From NCBI GenBank assembly GCA_000333855.2, contig CM007337.1, forward strand, positions 113,688-177,687: a stretch of DNA of 64,000 nucleotides. The letters run 5' to 3'. Made by a program: the position numbers and the translations under genes. Source of the DNA: Endotrypanum monterogeii (taxonomy: Eukaryota > Euglenozoa > Kinetoplastea > Trypanosomatida > Trypanosomatidae). This document shows, in pieces, positions 1 through 9,655 of the stretch. Position 1 is the stretch's first letter. The number at the start of each line of letters is the position of its first letter. The notes beneath the pieces are model-generated. The model was given only the letters and a program-made list of their open reading frames with translations. It made no database searches and was not told the origin of the DNA.

Positions 1-80
1 CAGCCTTTTCTCTCCTCAGCGGCGATTATGCCAGCGAGACGGAAACGACCTAGTCAGCTAACGCAGAGCAGACCGTGTAT

Positions 81-138
<58 letters not shown>

Positions 139-449
139 AGAGAATCCCGGAGTGAGCTGAGGGTGCTAGGTGACCCTTTTTCGAGATATGACCACGACCT
201 GTTGGGGTCAGCAAAGCTGTATAGAAAAGGAAGGAAGAGGAGGTAGGCAAAGGTAGCGGGGCGACGGAGGCGGGATGCATCATATTACATTATAATCCCC
301 CTCCTCCTCGTCCAGTGTATGCCACTGTGCACAGACACCAATACAGACAAGCACATCGTCAGTGCTGTTTGAGGCCATCGATGGGAAAACCACCATATAT
401 CATCGGCAATCGTGCCTAGTGCTCACATGCAGTGAGGTACATCACGAAG
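1..449. repeat. Direct repeat copy A (cut by window edge)
   Basis: This stretch matches 15550-15980 in the same orientation. By eye the only difference is the length and one interruption of the internal (GT)n array. Homology stops abruptly after base 449. The left limit is the window edge, so the repeat may continue outside. In copy B the sequence immediately to the left is the 5' region of the RING gene, so a second RING gene or a fragment of one could lie left of base 1; that is inference. Confidence 0.95.
85..137. repeat. (GT)n microsatellite
   Basis: An uninterrupted GT run of 53 bases inside direct repeat copy A. The matching array in copy B (15634-15668) is 35 bases long and has a TA interruption. 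Short reading frames of alternating Val/Cys or Thr/His across it are artefacts of the repeat. Confidence 0.97.
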
Positions 450-490
450 CCATTCGGTGAATCTGTTACGGAAATGCATACATATCTATA

Positions 491-525
<35 letters not shown>

Positions 526-936
526 GGTCTGTGTATGTATTGGAGGGAACGGCAGAGATGACGGTGTCGTTAAGTGGCACGCGATACGTCTGTATGTAAG
601 AACGATCATCCGTCTGTGTGTGTGAGAGGCTTGAAGAGTGGTCTGCCACGCTTTGCCGCTGTGTCTATCAGCGGGTCTTTGTGCCTTGGAATCATCGTCC
701 AATTGAACACACACACACGCACACACACACAAACAGATGCACGCCTGTGTAAAACCGTCGAAGAAATAACGGAGTACACGGGGACGTGACCGCAAGCGTG
801 TCGCCGAGGCGTGCGGGACGAAGCAGCTACTCCCAGCGCCCGCCTAGGATGTCCCGCATCCGCCCTTCGCCCCCCAACCCTTCCCTCCACCACCGACTGC
901 CTAATACCCTTCGCGAGTGTTCTCCTCCGCCCTCTC
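450..936. other. Intergenic region with (TA)n and (CA)n tracts
   Basis: No supported gene. There is a (TA)n run at about 494-522 and a CA-rich run near 709-730. On the minus strand this is downstream of the EF-hand gene, so it would hold its 3' UTR and polyadenylation region. Small frames here are microsatellite translations. Confidence 0.7.
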
Positions 937-3405
937 TCAGCGTACCCCAACGCCAGTCGAAGTGGAGCGCGTCGGAGGCGACGAGATCGACTCCGTCATT
1001 GCCGGCTGCACCACCGGGTCGACGCCCATGCTCTCCAGCATCGCCCAATAGGCGTGGATGAACGCAGTGACGAAGGCCACAAAGGTGTACTGCGAGACGA
1101 CGAACATGGGAATCACCTTCAAGCCACGCGCCCAGCCGTCACCATAGACACTGCTGGTGCGCTGTCTGCCGCCCCCGTGCACACCATCGCGCTGCGCTTC
1201 GAGGTGCCGCTGCAGCTGCCGGTGCGCTGCCGCCCGCCTTTGCTCCTCCACCGCCAGCGCGCTCGTGAGCACCGCAACCGCCTGGTCCGTGGGGAGCTCC
1301 AGCGCAGCCTGCACCTCGTTCGCCGACGCCTCGTTGAGCATCCGGCAGAAGGACCAGAAGGGCATGCAGTACGACTCCTCCACCGCAAAGTCGAGATACA
1401 CCTCCTCCACAGCCCCGATGGTGCACCATCGATTTGCCTCCAGCTCCGCGTAAAACGCCTCCGAGTCCATCAGCAGCACATCCGCCTGATGAGCGGATAA
1501 GGGAGCTGCGGGGGCGCCGGCTCCCGCACCGGCAGCCGACACCGCTGGTGAAGAGCTCACTTGCCGGTAGGGGTTGCTCAAGCCGCTTCCGTTTTGGTAT
1601 TCTTCACCGGAGGCCCCAGTCCCCCTCGCATGTGCCCTCGCGCCGGCAGACAAGTCCTCGGGCGAGATGGCCGCGGTCGAATAGGCGACGTGGGGCTGTC
1701 TACCGGAGGACATGGACAGCGTGGTGGCTACCGCCGCGGAGTGATGCCCCCGTGTCGGTCGATGTGGCGGCGGGGTGTCTGCGCGGAAAGCGTCGCCACC
1801 GTCGACTGCTTTTCGGCCACAGAGAGATCTGCCGCTCATACTCAGGGGCGTTCTGCCACCCGTCGTTAGCGGAGCTGTCGACGCGGATAGCCGCGTGCCT
1901 TTGGAGGACTCGCCGCCGCCGCCAACACTCGAAGTGACCGGGGTGCGGGAGGGCGTCGAACTGCACGAGAGAGGCACCGGATATGGCGGCGCGTTGACAC
2001 AAGTCTCCAGCGCGGCGGCGGCGCTTTGGGGGTGAGGTGGCCGTGCCGTCAACGCGGCCGTGGGACTCCCCTTCAACAGAAGCGCAGTCGTCGGATCTTC
2101 TGGTGATGCCAAGCCCGCTGCGCTCCGCACCGGCGCCGCGTCGCCTGTATTTGAGAGCTCTGCCACCGCACCGGGATCCCCGTTCAGGGTGGCCGACAGC
2201 ATGGATGGATTATGCCATCGGGTGCTGCCAGACGACACAGACACGACCACATCGTCGGCGTCGACGGGAACATCGGCGCTAGCCGCCCCAGTGGAGAGAA
2301 AGGTGCTCGACAGCCGAAGTCGCAGCGATGGATGGGCAACGTAGGGGGAGTGTCGCAGCCGCACGGCGCTGCTCAGCCTCACGTCGGCACTGGCCGCCAT
2401 CCCGCGCACGCGGCACTCGAGCAGCCGCCGCTCGTGCCGACGGTCCCGCTCTTGGTGCTGCACAAGCCTCAGCATCCACTCCGCAAAATGCACCGCCGCG
2501 GCGTGGCGAACACTGTCCGTGACAGGCTTGGTTATCACCGACCGAGGCGACGCGAACAGTGGGGAGCCCCGCAACGGTGAAACGGCGATCGCGCTCGACT
2601 CCACAGCCGCGGCGCCATTCGCCTCCGCCAGCGCTGCTGGTCTACCACCCACTGGCGGCTTCAGCAAGGCGTCGCGGAAGTGCAGCAACATGAAGGAGGA
2701 CATCCCCGCGCTGCTACGCAGCTGATGCTTCTGATGCGCTGACGAAGGGCCGCCTCTGCTGACGGCACTGAACGAAGAAATACGCCGCCGGTGTGCGCTC
2801 CCAGCACCGCCAGCGTCGGCGCTGCTGCCGTGACCGGGCCGTCGTCGCGCGGCGGCGGCGGCTCTCTCGCCCTCAACGCGCTCGCCGACGTGGAGGCAGC
2901 GGCGCCAGCAGTGCAGCGCCGCGTACGTTTGCAGCACCTCCGCCAGCTGGTCCGGCAGGACGCTCCGACCAACCGTCCTGATACCCCAATCCATAAAGAA
3001 GCTAATGTCCGTCGAGTTGATGCGGCCATCGTGGTCGTTGTCAAGCATGTACAGAAGCGACACGCGGTAGAGACTCACCCACAGCGTGTCTGGGAGGTAG
3101 CGCAGTACGTCGCGCAGCTCGTCGAGCGTGTAGTACTCGGGTGTCAGCGAGACCAGCGGACCGAAATCATCCGGCGGTGGGGGAAGGGGCGAGTCCGCTG
3201 GTCGATTTGCCAGAGGAGGCGACGATCCGCACTGCTGTGGGTCGCATGGTGTTGGCGCAGCGGTGCCATTTGCGCAGGCCGTCAACGTCGCTCGACAATA
3301 ACCGCACGCGGACAATAACTCGTCCTCATCCGCCTGCTCCTCCTCCTTCAGTCTCAGCAGTGCCCGCTGCACGGAAGACTCCGCGTAGGAAGCAGCCTGG
3401 CCCAT
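937..3405 (-). CDS. EF-hand protein with N-myristoylation signal
   Basis: An 822-residue protein of unknown function. The frame stays open upstream to a TTG at 3423, but the first ATG is at 3405. That start gives the N-terminus MGQAAS, which fits the N-myristoyltransferase consensus (Gly2, small residue at 6) and supports this start. Residues 122-133 form an EF-hand loop with D122, D124, D126, G127, I129 and D133; Asp replaces the usual Glu at position 12. I see only one clear loop. The middle, about residues 190-620, is low-complexity and rich in Ser, Ala, Pro and Arg. The last 180 residues look folded again, with aromatic and acidic segments around EAFYAELEANRW and a hydrophobic stretch near FVVSQYTFVAFVTAFIHAYW. 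A calcium-responsive, lipid-anchored membrane protein is the inference; no family name is supported. Confidence 0.85.
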   Translation of the reverse strand: MGQAASYAESSVQRALLRLKEEEQADEDELLSACGYCRATLTACANGTAAPTPCDPQQCGSSPPLANRPADSPLPPPPDDFGPLVSLTPEYYTLDELRDVLRYLPDTLWVSLYRVSLLYMLDNDHDGRINSTDISFFMDWGIRTVGRSVLPDQLAEVLQTYAALHCWRRCLHVGERVEGERAAAAARRRPGHGSSADAGGAGSAHRRRISSFSAVSRGGPSSAHQKHQLRSSAGMSSFMLLHFRDALLKPPVGGRPAALAEANGAAAVESSAIAVSPLRGSPLFASPRSVITKPVTDSVRHAAAVHFAEWMLRLVQHQERDRRHERRLLECRVRGMAASADVRLSSAVRLRHSPYVAHPSLRLRLSSTFLSTGAASADVPVDADDVVVSVSSGSTRWHNPSMLSATLNGDPGAVAELSNTGDAAPVRSAAGLASPEDPTTALLLKGSPTAALTARPPHPQSAAAALETCVNAPPYPVPLSCSSTPSRTPVTSSVGGGGESSKGTRLSASTAPLTTGGRTPLSMSGRSLCGRKAVDGGDAFRADTPPPHRPTRGHHSAAVATTLSMSSGRQPHVAYSTAAISPEDLSAGARAHARGTGASGEEYQNGSGLSNPYRQVSSSPAVSAAGAGAGAPAAPLSAHQADVLLMDSEAFYAELEANRWCTIGAVEEVYLDFAVEESYCMPFWSFCRMLNEASANEVQAALELPTDQAVAVLTSALAVEEQRRAAAHRQLQRHLEAQRDGVHGGGRQRTSSVYGDGWARGLKVIPMFVVSQYTFVAFVTAFIHAYWAMLESMGVDPVVQPAMTESISSPPTRSTSTGVGVR

Positions 3406-3478
3406 CTCAGGCCCCGTCGTCAATGCACCCGTGTGGGTAGTCAGGAGCCGCTGTTGTCCCCCTCCCCCCTATCCCCTG

Positions 3479-3502
3479 CTAAAGAACAAAAAAAGAAAGA
3501 GC
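3479..3502 (-). promoter_or_regulatory. Predicted trans-splice acceptor of EF-hand gene
   Basis: On the minus strand a pyrimidine-rich stretch (forward 3481-3502) ends in the dinucleotide AG (forward CT at 3479-3480). This lies about 74 bases upstream of the ATG at 3405 and is consistent with spliced-leader addition. Prediction only. Confidence 0.5.
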
Positions 3503-4770
3503 TGGGGAGAAGCTTTTCGTGTGCTGCACCGCTCAGCGAAACACACACACACACACGAACAAACGTATATAATAATATGTGTATACTTTACCCGGTGTGG
3601 GGGTCGAAGGAGAGGCAAGGAAGAGGAGAAAAATGAAGAGACAAGATGATGTGTTCCCGTCGCTACAGGACCCCTCTGTACCCTGTGCGAGATCAGTCCG
3701 TCATGTCCCTCCTTCCGCTCGCTGTCAGAGAAGTAGCCTGCAAACACTCGTCGATGCCGCTTTAAAGCGTGCAGGCAACCCCCCCCTTCTCCTGCAACCC
3801 AACGCGCACACGCTGAGCTGCCCGGGCTGGCGGTCACCGCTAAATAAAGAGAAGACGGGATGTGACCGGGGGGTGAGAAGGGGCGGTGGACAGAGGGGAG
3901 AGGGGCAAAGGGCAGCAGTGGTGCCAGGCGCTTTGTTGCCCGCTCGATGTCGCAACCCCTTTCTCCTCTCCCGGGGTGCCTTAGTTTCTTCCGCTGGTGG
4001 CCTTGAGCGAAATAGAGAGGCACATACGCACACGCGTGCAGGGTGACGCGTAGGGGTGCTGAGCTGGAGACCACGCAAGACAAAGAGGGAAAGGAACCCC
4101 GAGCACAGCGGTGGTGCGTGAAGCGGCGCGATGCAACGAGCACCGTCGGGGATTTTCGAATTCGATGAGTCCTCCCAGTCCCCTCCAGGTGGGCAACATA
4201 AAAGCAAGAGCTACGCCGCGCGTCCGGAGACGGTGCTCAACACGCGGGGGGGGGGGGGCGAGGCGTGGGAGAGCGCAGCTGCTTTGGATGCAGGCGAGAG
4301 TGAGCAAAGTGGACGTCCACCACGCGCGGCTGCACAGCAGCGACACACACACCAGAAATGTGTGGCTCCAGGGATATAAACATGGGTGGGGCACACACCG
4401 ACGCTGAGCTGAGATACACGCTGTCCAACAGTGCCGCTCCCTCCCCACTTTGCCATTCCGCTGCCGGTGCCAGACAGCGGATAAGCCAGCACAGCACACG
4501 CGCACCGGGAACGCAGGCAAATCACGAGGAACACCCAGGAAGGCTGGGCGGCGCGTTGCACAGAAACCAGCAGGCAACGAAACAGACAGAAGGGTGAAGT
4601 GGGCCACACAGGCAGCACACACATATACGCACATACAAATGTATATGTACATATGTCTGTGGATTCTCTATCCTCCGATGAGAGAAGCCACACGCACACG
4701 GCCGAGCCGAGCTCCCTATACGCCTGCCCCTTCCCCCACCCCACTCTCACCAGCACGCGTACTCGCCCAT
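3503..4770. other. Intergenic region, no gene seen
   Basis: About 1.3 kb between the EF-hand and SNARE genes. It has a CA run near 3541-3555, a G run near 4246-4258 and mixed purine/pyrimidine tracts. Open frames on both strands lack a consistent codon pattern or recognisable domains. It should hold the SNARE 3' UTR and the 5' UTR of the EF-hand gene. Confidence 0.65.
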
Positions 4771-5634
4771 CTACCCCCTCTTGCGCTTGAGGGCAGCCAA
4801 AAAAACTGTAATGATGAGGCACACCATGATGGCGATCGAACATGAGATGATCAGCCGATCGCGGGCCATGCGACGCATGAAGCTCTTCAACTCACTGCTC
4901 GCGAGTCCGAGCTCCGAGTGAATCTCATCTAGCTCCGCGTTTGTCCGCTTGATCTGCTCGGTCTGTGCGCGCAGCATCGTGGCCGCCTCGTTGCCGAGAG
5001 ACTCGGTCTCGTTCAGCAGCCTTTCGGCGTGCCCCAGAGAATGCAGTGTGCTGTGCTGCACCTCGTTGATGCGTGTCGCGGCCTGGCGAGCCTCCGCGCG
5101 GTTCGAGATCACAGGACCACCTCCTCCGTCAGTCACATCGCCGTCGCCCTCGCGTGGTGCCCACAGCGCGCCCACGCCACCGTGCGGCGCTCTAAGGTGT
5201 GCACTTCTCGCACCGGCGCTGCGCTGACGTTGATACGACGACGGTGATGCGGCGGCAGCAGTGGTGGCCTGGGCGGAGCTCCCTTTGGTCCGCTGTACGC
5301 GCGCGTGCAGCGACGCGATCGTCCTTGCATGCTCGCGGGCATGTGTTTCGTACACATCACGCTCCTCGCCGTCCAGCAGGCGCACCTCCACCTGAAGCTG
5401 CTGCAAGTGTCGATGGAGCCGGCGCAGAATGTCCTGTGCTTTATGTGCCGTCGTCGCACGCGCAGCGAAGGCGTTGACGTCGCCCCCTCCCCTGCCCCCA
5501 CCGCTGGTGCCCGTGGGCGCTCCACCAGTGTCGGCGGCGGCCGAGGGTGGTGAGGCGCTCGCGTCCGATGTGATTGCATCCAGCTGCTGCTCTAGGTCGA
5601 GCAGCTCATCGTGGTACAGGGCAGCGTCTGTCAT
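4771..5634 (-). CDS. Qb-SNARE, NPSN-like (novel plant SNARE type)
   Basis: A 287-residue tail-anchored SNARE for vesicle fusion in the endomembrane system. The ATG at 5634 is genuine. Residues 1-30 and 60-120 are helical, as in the N-terminal bundle of Qb-SNAREs, with a Gly/Ser/Ala-rich linker between them. The SNARE motif spans about residues 192-260; the segment RAQTEQIKRTN places the zero-layer glutamine at Q224. A single transmembrane anchor covers about 261-282, followed by a short basic tail, KRKRG. The motif sequence (LNETESLGNEAATMLRAQT) is closer to my memory of NPSN proteins than to Vti1, membrin or Gos28. In plants NPSN proteins act at the plasma membrane and cell plate; the location in this organism is not known from sequence. 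Confidence 0.88.
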   Translation of the reverse strand: MTDAALYHDELLDLEQQLDAITSDASASPPSAAADTGGAPTGTSGGGRGGGDVNAFAARATTAHKAQDILRRLHRHLQQLQVEVRLLDGEERDVYETHAREHARTIASLHARVQRTKGSSAQATTAAAASPSSYQRQRSAGARSAHLRAPHGGVGALWAPREGDGDVTDGGGGPVISNRAEARQAATRINEVQHSTLHSLGHAERLLNETESLGNEAATMLRAQTEQIKRTNAELDEIHSELGLASSELKSFMRRMARDRLIISCSIAIMVCLIITVFLAALKRKRG

Positions 5635-6791
5635 GGCGCTGCAGTGGTGCGCGTTCAGGGCCTACGGCGTGCGCGTGCGCGAAAGCGGGAAACAAAACTC
5701 GTGCAAGAGGAGGGGCAGCGCTGATGTTCGACAACACATATTCGGGTACGGCAATGGTGACTGGTTGCCGGTGCTGTGTGTGTGAGAGGGGGGGGAGGGC
5801 AGGCAAAGTAGTCCACGTCAACGCGCGCAGGCGCTCGTGGAGGAGGAGCGAGAAACTGATGCGCACGGGGGAGGGGAGATGAAGAGAGAGGAGGAAGAAG
5901 AAGAGTGGAGCGATGGCACCGCGTCCACAGACGCCACCGCCGTGGCACCGATCACGAGGGATAAAACATCTCCATCCACATCCAACGCCTGTGCATGAAA
6001 GGCGGGCAGCACGGCGACAAGGGCAAGAGTCCTACCGTAACGAGAACGCCGCGTGGCCAACGCCCCGGCGCTTCTGCAGCTGTAGCCAGGGAGTAGTGGT
6101 GAAGTGGGCTGGGATCTGCAGTGAGCTCGCTGGGGACACAAATAAAAAGGCGCAGAGGTGTATGGGAACGCCGAGGGAATGAGCTTCAGAGTGCACACCC
6201 GCGTGTGTGTACGGTATGGTATTGCCTCCAGCGGCCGTGGCACCGCGAAGCACCAACACGGGTGGCTCGCACGTTCCTCTATGCATTTCCACCACGGGGT
6301 TGGCTAGCACCCTGGCATACACACGAGGAGAGGGGCAGGATGCGTGCGCACCCCCGAGCGCGCCGTTCGACGTCGGCTGGAGGTGCCGTCAGTGTGGACC
6401 ATCCTGCCAGCCGCTAGCAATCCCCCCCCGCCCTATTCCCTTCCTCGCACAGCTCCACCACACCCCACGCGCAGGAAAGTCAGTTGGCCGCCACAGACAG
6501 GCAGAGAGAGAGAGACATGCATGTGCACGCTGTGGACGCGCGACACAGCAGATCCTTGGGCATTTCCTGCGTGCTGTATTTCGCGAGCAGTGGTGAAAAG
6601 CAACACCACGCACCCGCATACAGCTGTGACAGCTGCCGTACGCGCGGGAAGGGTGGGTAAGGCGTCAGGGGTGAGTCGGTGACCTTATCCTCTGCAAAGG
6701 TGGGTATACACTAAGAAAGACTTTCACAGCAAGGCAAATATATGTAAGTATACATTTGTTTCACTGCATCACTGTGTTTCGAGAACTCGTG
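5635..6791. other. Intergenic region, no gene seen
   Basis: About 1.15 kb upstream of the SNARE gene. Minus-strand pyrimidine-rich segments near 5718-5725 and 5850-5905 could serve trans-splicing, but no single acceptor stands out. No domain or codon-biased frame was recognised on either strand. Confidence 0.55.
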
Positions 6792-7112
6792 TGTGTGTTG
6801 TGGGGGGAGGGGAGGGTCTGCAGCTAGCAGCTTCTACTTTCCCAGCAACGTATGCCTTTCTTCTTTATACGTTTCTGTGAGGATGCTCCACACTTGACCC
6901 CCTTATGCCTTCCTCTTCCTCCGGGAGGGGGGGGGGGCTACTGTTTGGTGGCAGGCTCACTTGTGTGGCGTCAAGCAACGCAAGGTGCACTTGTGCAGCT
7001 GCGATCAGTTGGGCCAACGCAGGACGACTGCTGTCTTGAACTCGGACACCGTTGTCTCGTCTCTCTCCACTTCATGCAATTCCTCGGGGGTAGCTCAGGC
7101 CACTCCAGACTG
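6792..7112 (+). repeat. Inverted repeat copy 1 (321 bp)
   Basis: This segment is almost identical to the reverse complement of 24289-24609. I count about two substitutions plus a one-base length difference in purine/G runs. Flanking sequences on both sides are unrelated. The segment contains an 11-base G run near 6927. The partner copy lies just past the stop codon of the methyltransferase gene, so this copy could be a displaced piece of a 3' UTR or a dispersed repeat. Confidence 0.95.
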
Positions 7113-7164
7113 CTGAGGCAGATAAAGAGCACCCGTCAGCACCCAATGCGCCCCCTCCCCTCCC

Positions 7165-8480
7165 CTAAGACCATTCTACCTCCCTCCCCCCCCCCTGGTG
7201 ATAGCGAGGTTGAGAATACAGGAGCCATCGACAGCAATAACGAGGTGTGAGGAGTTCGGCCGATGTCAGTGAAATGGGTTGGGGGAAGGAACTGAGGTGG
7301 GAATCTTGACTGCCTCGCATTGCATATTGCCGCCCGCATAGCTGGGAAGAAGGAACTCTGCGCAAGATCGCTTGCGAGCCAGCGCTACTCTCGATCTGCG
7401 AAGAAAAAAGAGATTGTTGGATGTCAATGAGCTTGTCACTGACATCCAACAATGACGCCCCGTTCGCTGGTGAGGGCAGTTCCCTGAGGGTGTCTGAGGA
7501 ACGAGACGCAGAGGGGGGGGGGGCAAGACACACTTCCTATAAGAGACTGTACCACTGAGTAGCCGAAAGACCAGATGTCCAAGGCAGACAAGGAGGCTCC
7601 TTGGCTGTGCTCAGGGCCATGTGCCGGCTGCTCCAATGATGTGGAATATCTTTCTGTGTGTGGATGTTGCTGTGGAGAGCGAGGTTGGTGTCAAGGTTGG
7701 TCAACTCTACCCTTCCGTCGTACACAGGCAACGTGTTCCCGCGTTACATGTCGCTGTGGTTAACACGGCGGGAGTGGAGATGTGTGGACGGGCCACTCAG
7801 TAGATCGCCGCACATAAGTGCCGAGCAACGCTCTCCCGCAACATGCCGCGCAGATGGTGACACAACATCTCGCGGAGTAAGCCTAATGAAATCCACTTCA
7901 TGTAGATGCTTGCCGTCTCCATCATTGCCACGAGGGCAACTATACCCACGATGTTCGGACGCGACAACTCTGCCCAGACAATATCCTCCTGCAAAGCCTC
8001 ACCCAAAACAACGCTGTAGATATTGGATGAGTCCCGCGTTATTTCTTCTCGCAGCCAGGTAGCATTCCATCACCTCGCCCCAGGCCCGAAAGACCCTTCC
8101 ATCACTCCCCTCGTCAAATGGGACGTCCATCAGAGATTGGAAGCAGTTCATCAACTTCAGTGTGTCCTTGCGCAAGTACTCATCGTTGCACATCGCCTCA
8201 GCATCGTCCTCCTGCAGAAGCCCCTGGACTAACCACACCGTCAACTTCTCGTCGTCAGCACGGCCAATTTGTACAGGTGTAGCTAAGAAAGAAAGGGAAA
8301 CCGCATCTATATCGTCTTCCACAGGGCCCAGACCAGCCACCCGCAGCAGTTGATGCTCCCACAGCGAGGAAAGGGGGGAGGGGGAAAAAGAGGCCGCAGA
8401 ATAAACGCAGAGCCACGACACATTGCATCACTATTTCCGCACTGTTGTTGCTTTCAGGCACAGGCATGCCGCCCCTCACA
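7165..8480 (-). pseudogene. Decayed membrane-anchored STE/MEKK-like protein kinase
   Basis: Kinase landmarks appear in order on the minus strand but in different frames. A hydrophobic segment (IVMQCVVALRLFCGLFF, near 8380-8440) would be a transmembrane helix. A poor glycine-loop remnant (EGSDGRVFRAW) and LAARR at the beta-3 lysine site follow. Next, near 7890-8000, come the C-helix and hinge (EDIVWAELSRPNIV, then IYMKWISLGLLREML). The catalytic loop reads HSDM followed by a TAA stop (forward 7744-7746) where HRDxK is expected, then GNTL. DFG is replaced by LDT. Near 7570-7610 come GPEHSQGASLSALDIWSFG, matching the APE and DxW-S-x-G regions. Lost catalytic residues, a stop and at least three frame changes make a working enzyme very unlikely. 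The hinge and C-helix look most like STE11/MEKK kinases. Confidence 0.82.
7413..7453. repeat. Perfect 14-bp hairpin within kinase relic
   Basis: Bases 7413-7426 and 7440-7453 are perfect reverse complements (ATTGTTGGATGTCA), separated by a 13-base loop. It lies in the C-terminal part of the kinase relic. It may be coincidence of decayed coding sequence. Confidence 0.9.
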
Positions 8481-9655
8481 GGAGCGTGGGCCTTGCGCGA
8501 TGTCGCTCTTCACCCTCTACCTAGAGATCGTCGACTCGCTTGACATCATCAGCACATTCTTCGCCGCTGCCGCGCTGTTGTCAGTGAAGCCGTATCACTT
8601 GGTCTAGGAGTTTATCTAGCCCGTTTGAGAGAATATGGCGCGGCATAACGCGCACCTGGTCATCAAAGGGCGCATTCCACCGCATTCACCTGTCGACTCC
8701 ACCTTGGCTGCTTCTTTTTTTGGTTCTCCTCTCTGTCGAGCTCATGCAACCTCAACTGCACCTTGCACACCTCTTTCGCGCCAAGGAGAGGGACGCACCA
8801 AGTACGCGCCGCCCTCGCACGGGCATCTAGCCAAGAGTAAGAAAAGGGTTGCCGCCGACGGCAACGCTGGAGATCGAGCTATAGGTCACCGTTGTGTCCC
8901 CAACATTCGTGCTGTGGAGAAGGGACTCGAGCACACCGTTGCCGCTAACTGCATCGGGCAATAACTGAATGGTAAGATGTAAGAGGTTCATCCCTTGGGT
9001 ATAGCTGTGTGTCTGAAAGGGGCCCAACTGTACCACGAAACAAAAACACAAAAAAAAAATCAAATCGTTTATGGGTATTTGCTTCAGCAATGTTCTCGAT
9101 TCCCTCGGTACATTTCCAAATACATTTCCGCTGCCGCATGGCACTGTAACTATAGTGCGGTGTGCACCGTTTGATTGACCTGGTAGACAACAACGTAGTC
9201 TCCTCTCACCACATCGCTTGCGGCAACTGAGGAGTGCGGAATCTTCAGCACTGCGGATACATCTGCAGCGTCGCTGGAGCAACGCATGATATCCTTAGTG
9301 CGATACGTCGCAGGTGTGGTGACCTCCGTCAACGACGCAGCCGACTCCATTGGCCTCAAATGCGTCAACGTTTGCAGTTACTTGTAATTTTTGTGTACCG
9401 GCTGCACCAAACGTGCGATGCACCACTCGAGGTAGTAACATCGTGTAGCGCAACCGTATCGATACCACACACGTGTCTGTCAGACATGTCGAGGCGCACA
9501 GATCAGTCATCTCGATCCCTTGTGATGAACTTCAGTAAGTTGTCGAGCAACCCCTTCCACGCTCCAGATGTCATGCAATGCATCAGAGACCCTGCAGCTG
9601 AACCCGCAGATGCCGCGAGCGAGTCATTCGTCTGATTTGCAGAGGCTCTCGCCGT
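8481..9655 (-). pseudogene. Probable N-terminal (extracellular) part of kinase relic
   Basis: Short minus-strand frames with plausible protein composition continue upstream of the kinase transmembrane segment. Examples are the stretch around QLLPDAVSGNGVLESLLH near 8860-8960, ending in YSSISSVAVGGNPF, and another around FGAAGTQKLQVTANVDAFEANG near 9340-9430. The frames change repeatedly and contain stops. Their position before a membrane segment and a kinase suggests the outer domain of a receptor-like kinase, but I recognise no domain and the left and right limits are guesses. It could be non-coding. Confidence 0.35.

Noticed and set aside
811..1500. 229-residue plus-strand frame
   Set aside because: It is antisense to the EF-hand gene and reflects its GC-rich codons; no domain and opposite strand to the array.
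3469..4143. 224-residue minus-strand frame between the EF-hand and SNARE genes
   Set aside because: Pro/Ser/Cys-rich composition of pyrimidine tracts; overlaps the likely splice acceptor of the EF-hand gene.
6792..7112. Reading the inverted repeat as a protein-coding element or transposase fragment
   Set aside because: The same frame occurs in both copies simply because the DNA is duplicated; it has no transposase or reverse-transcriptase motif.
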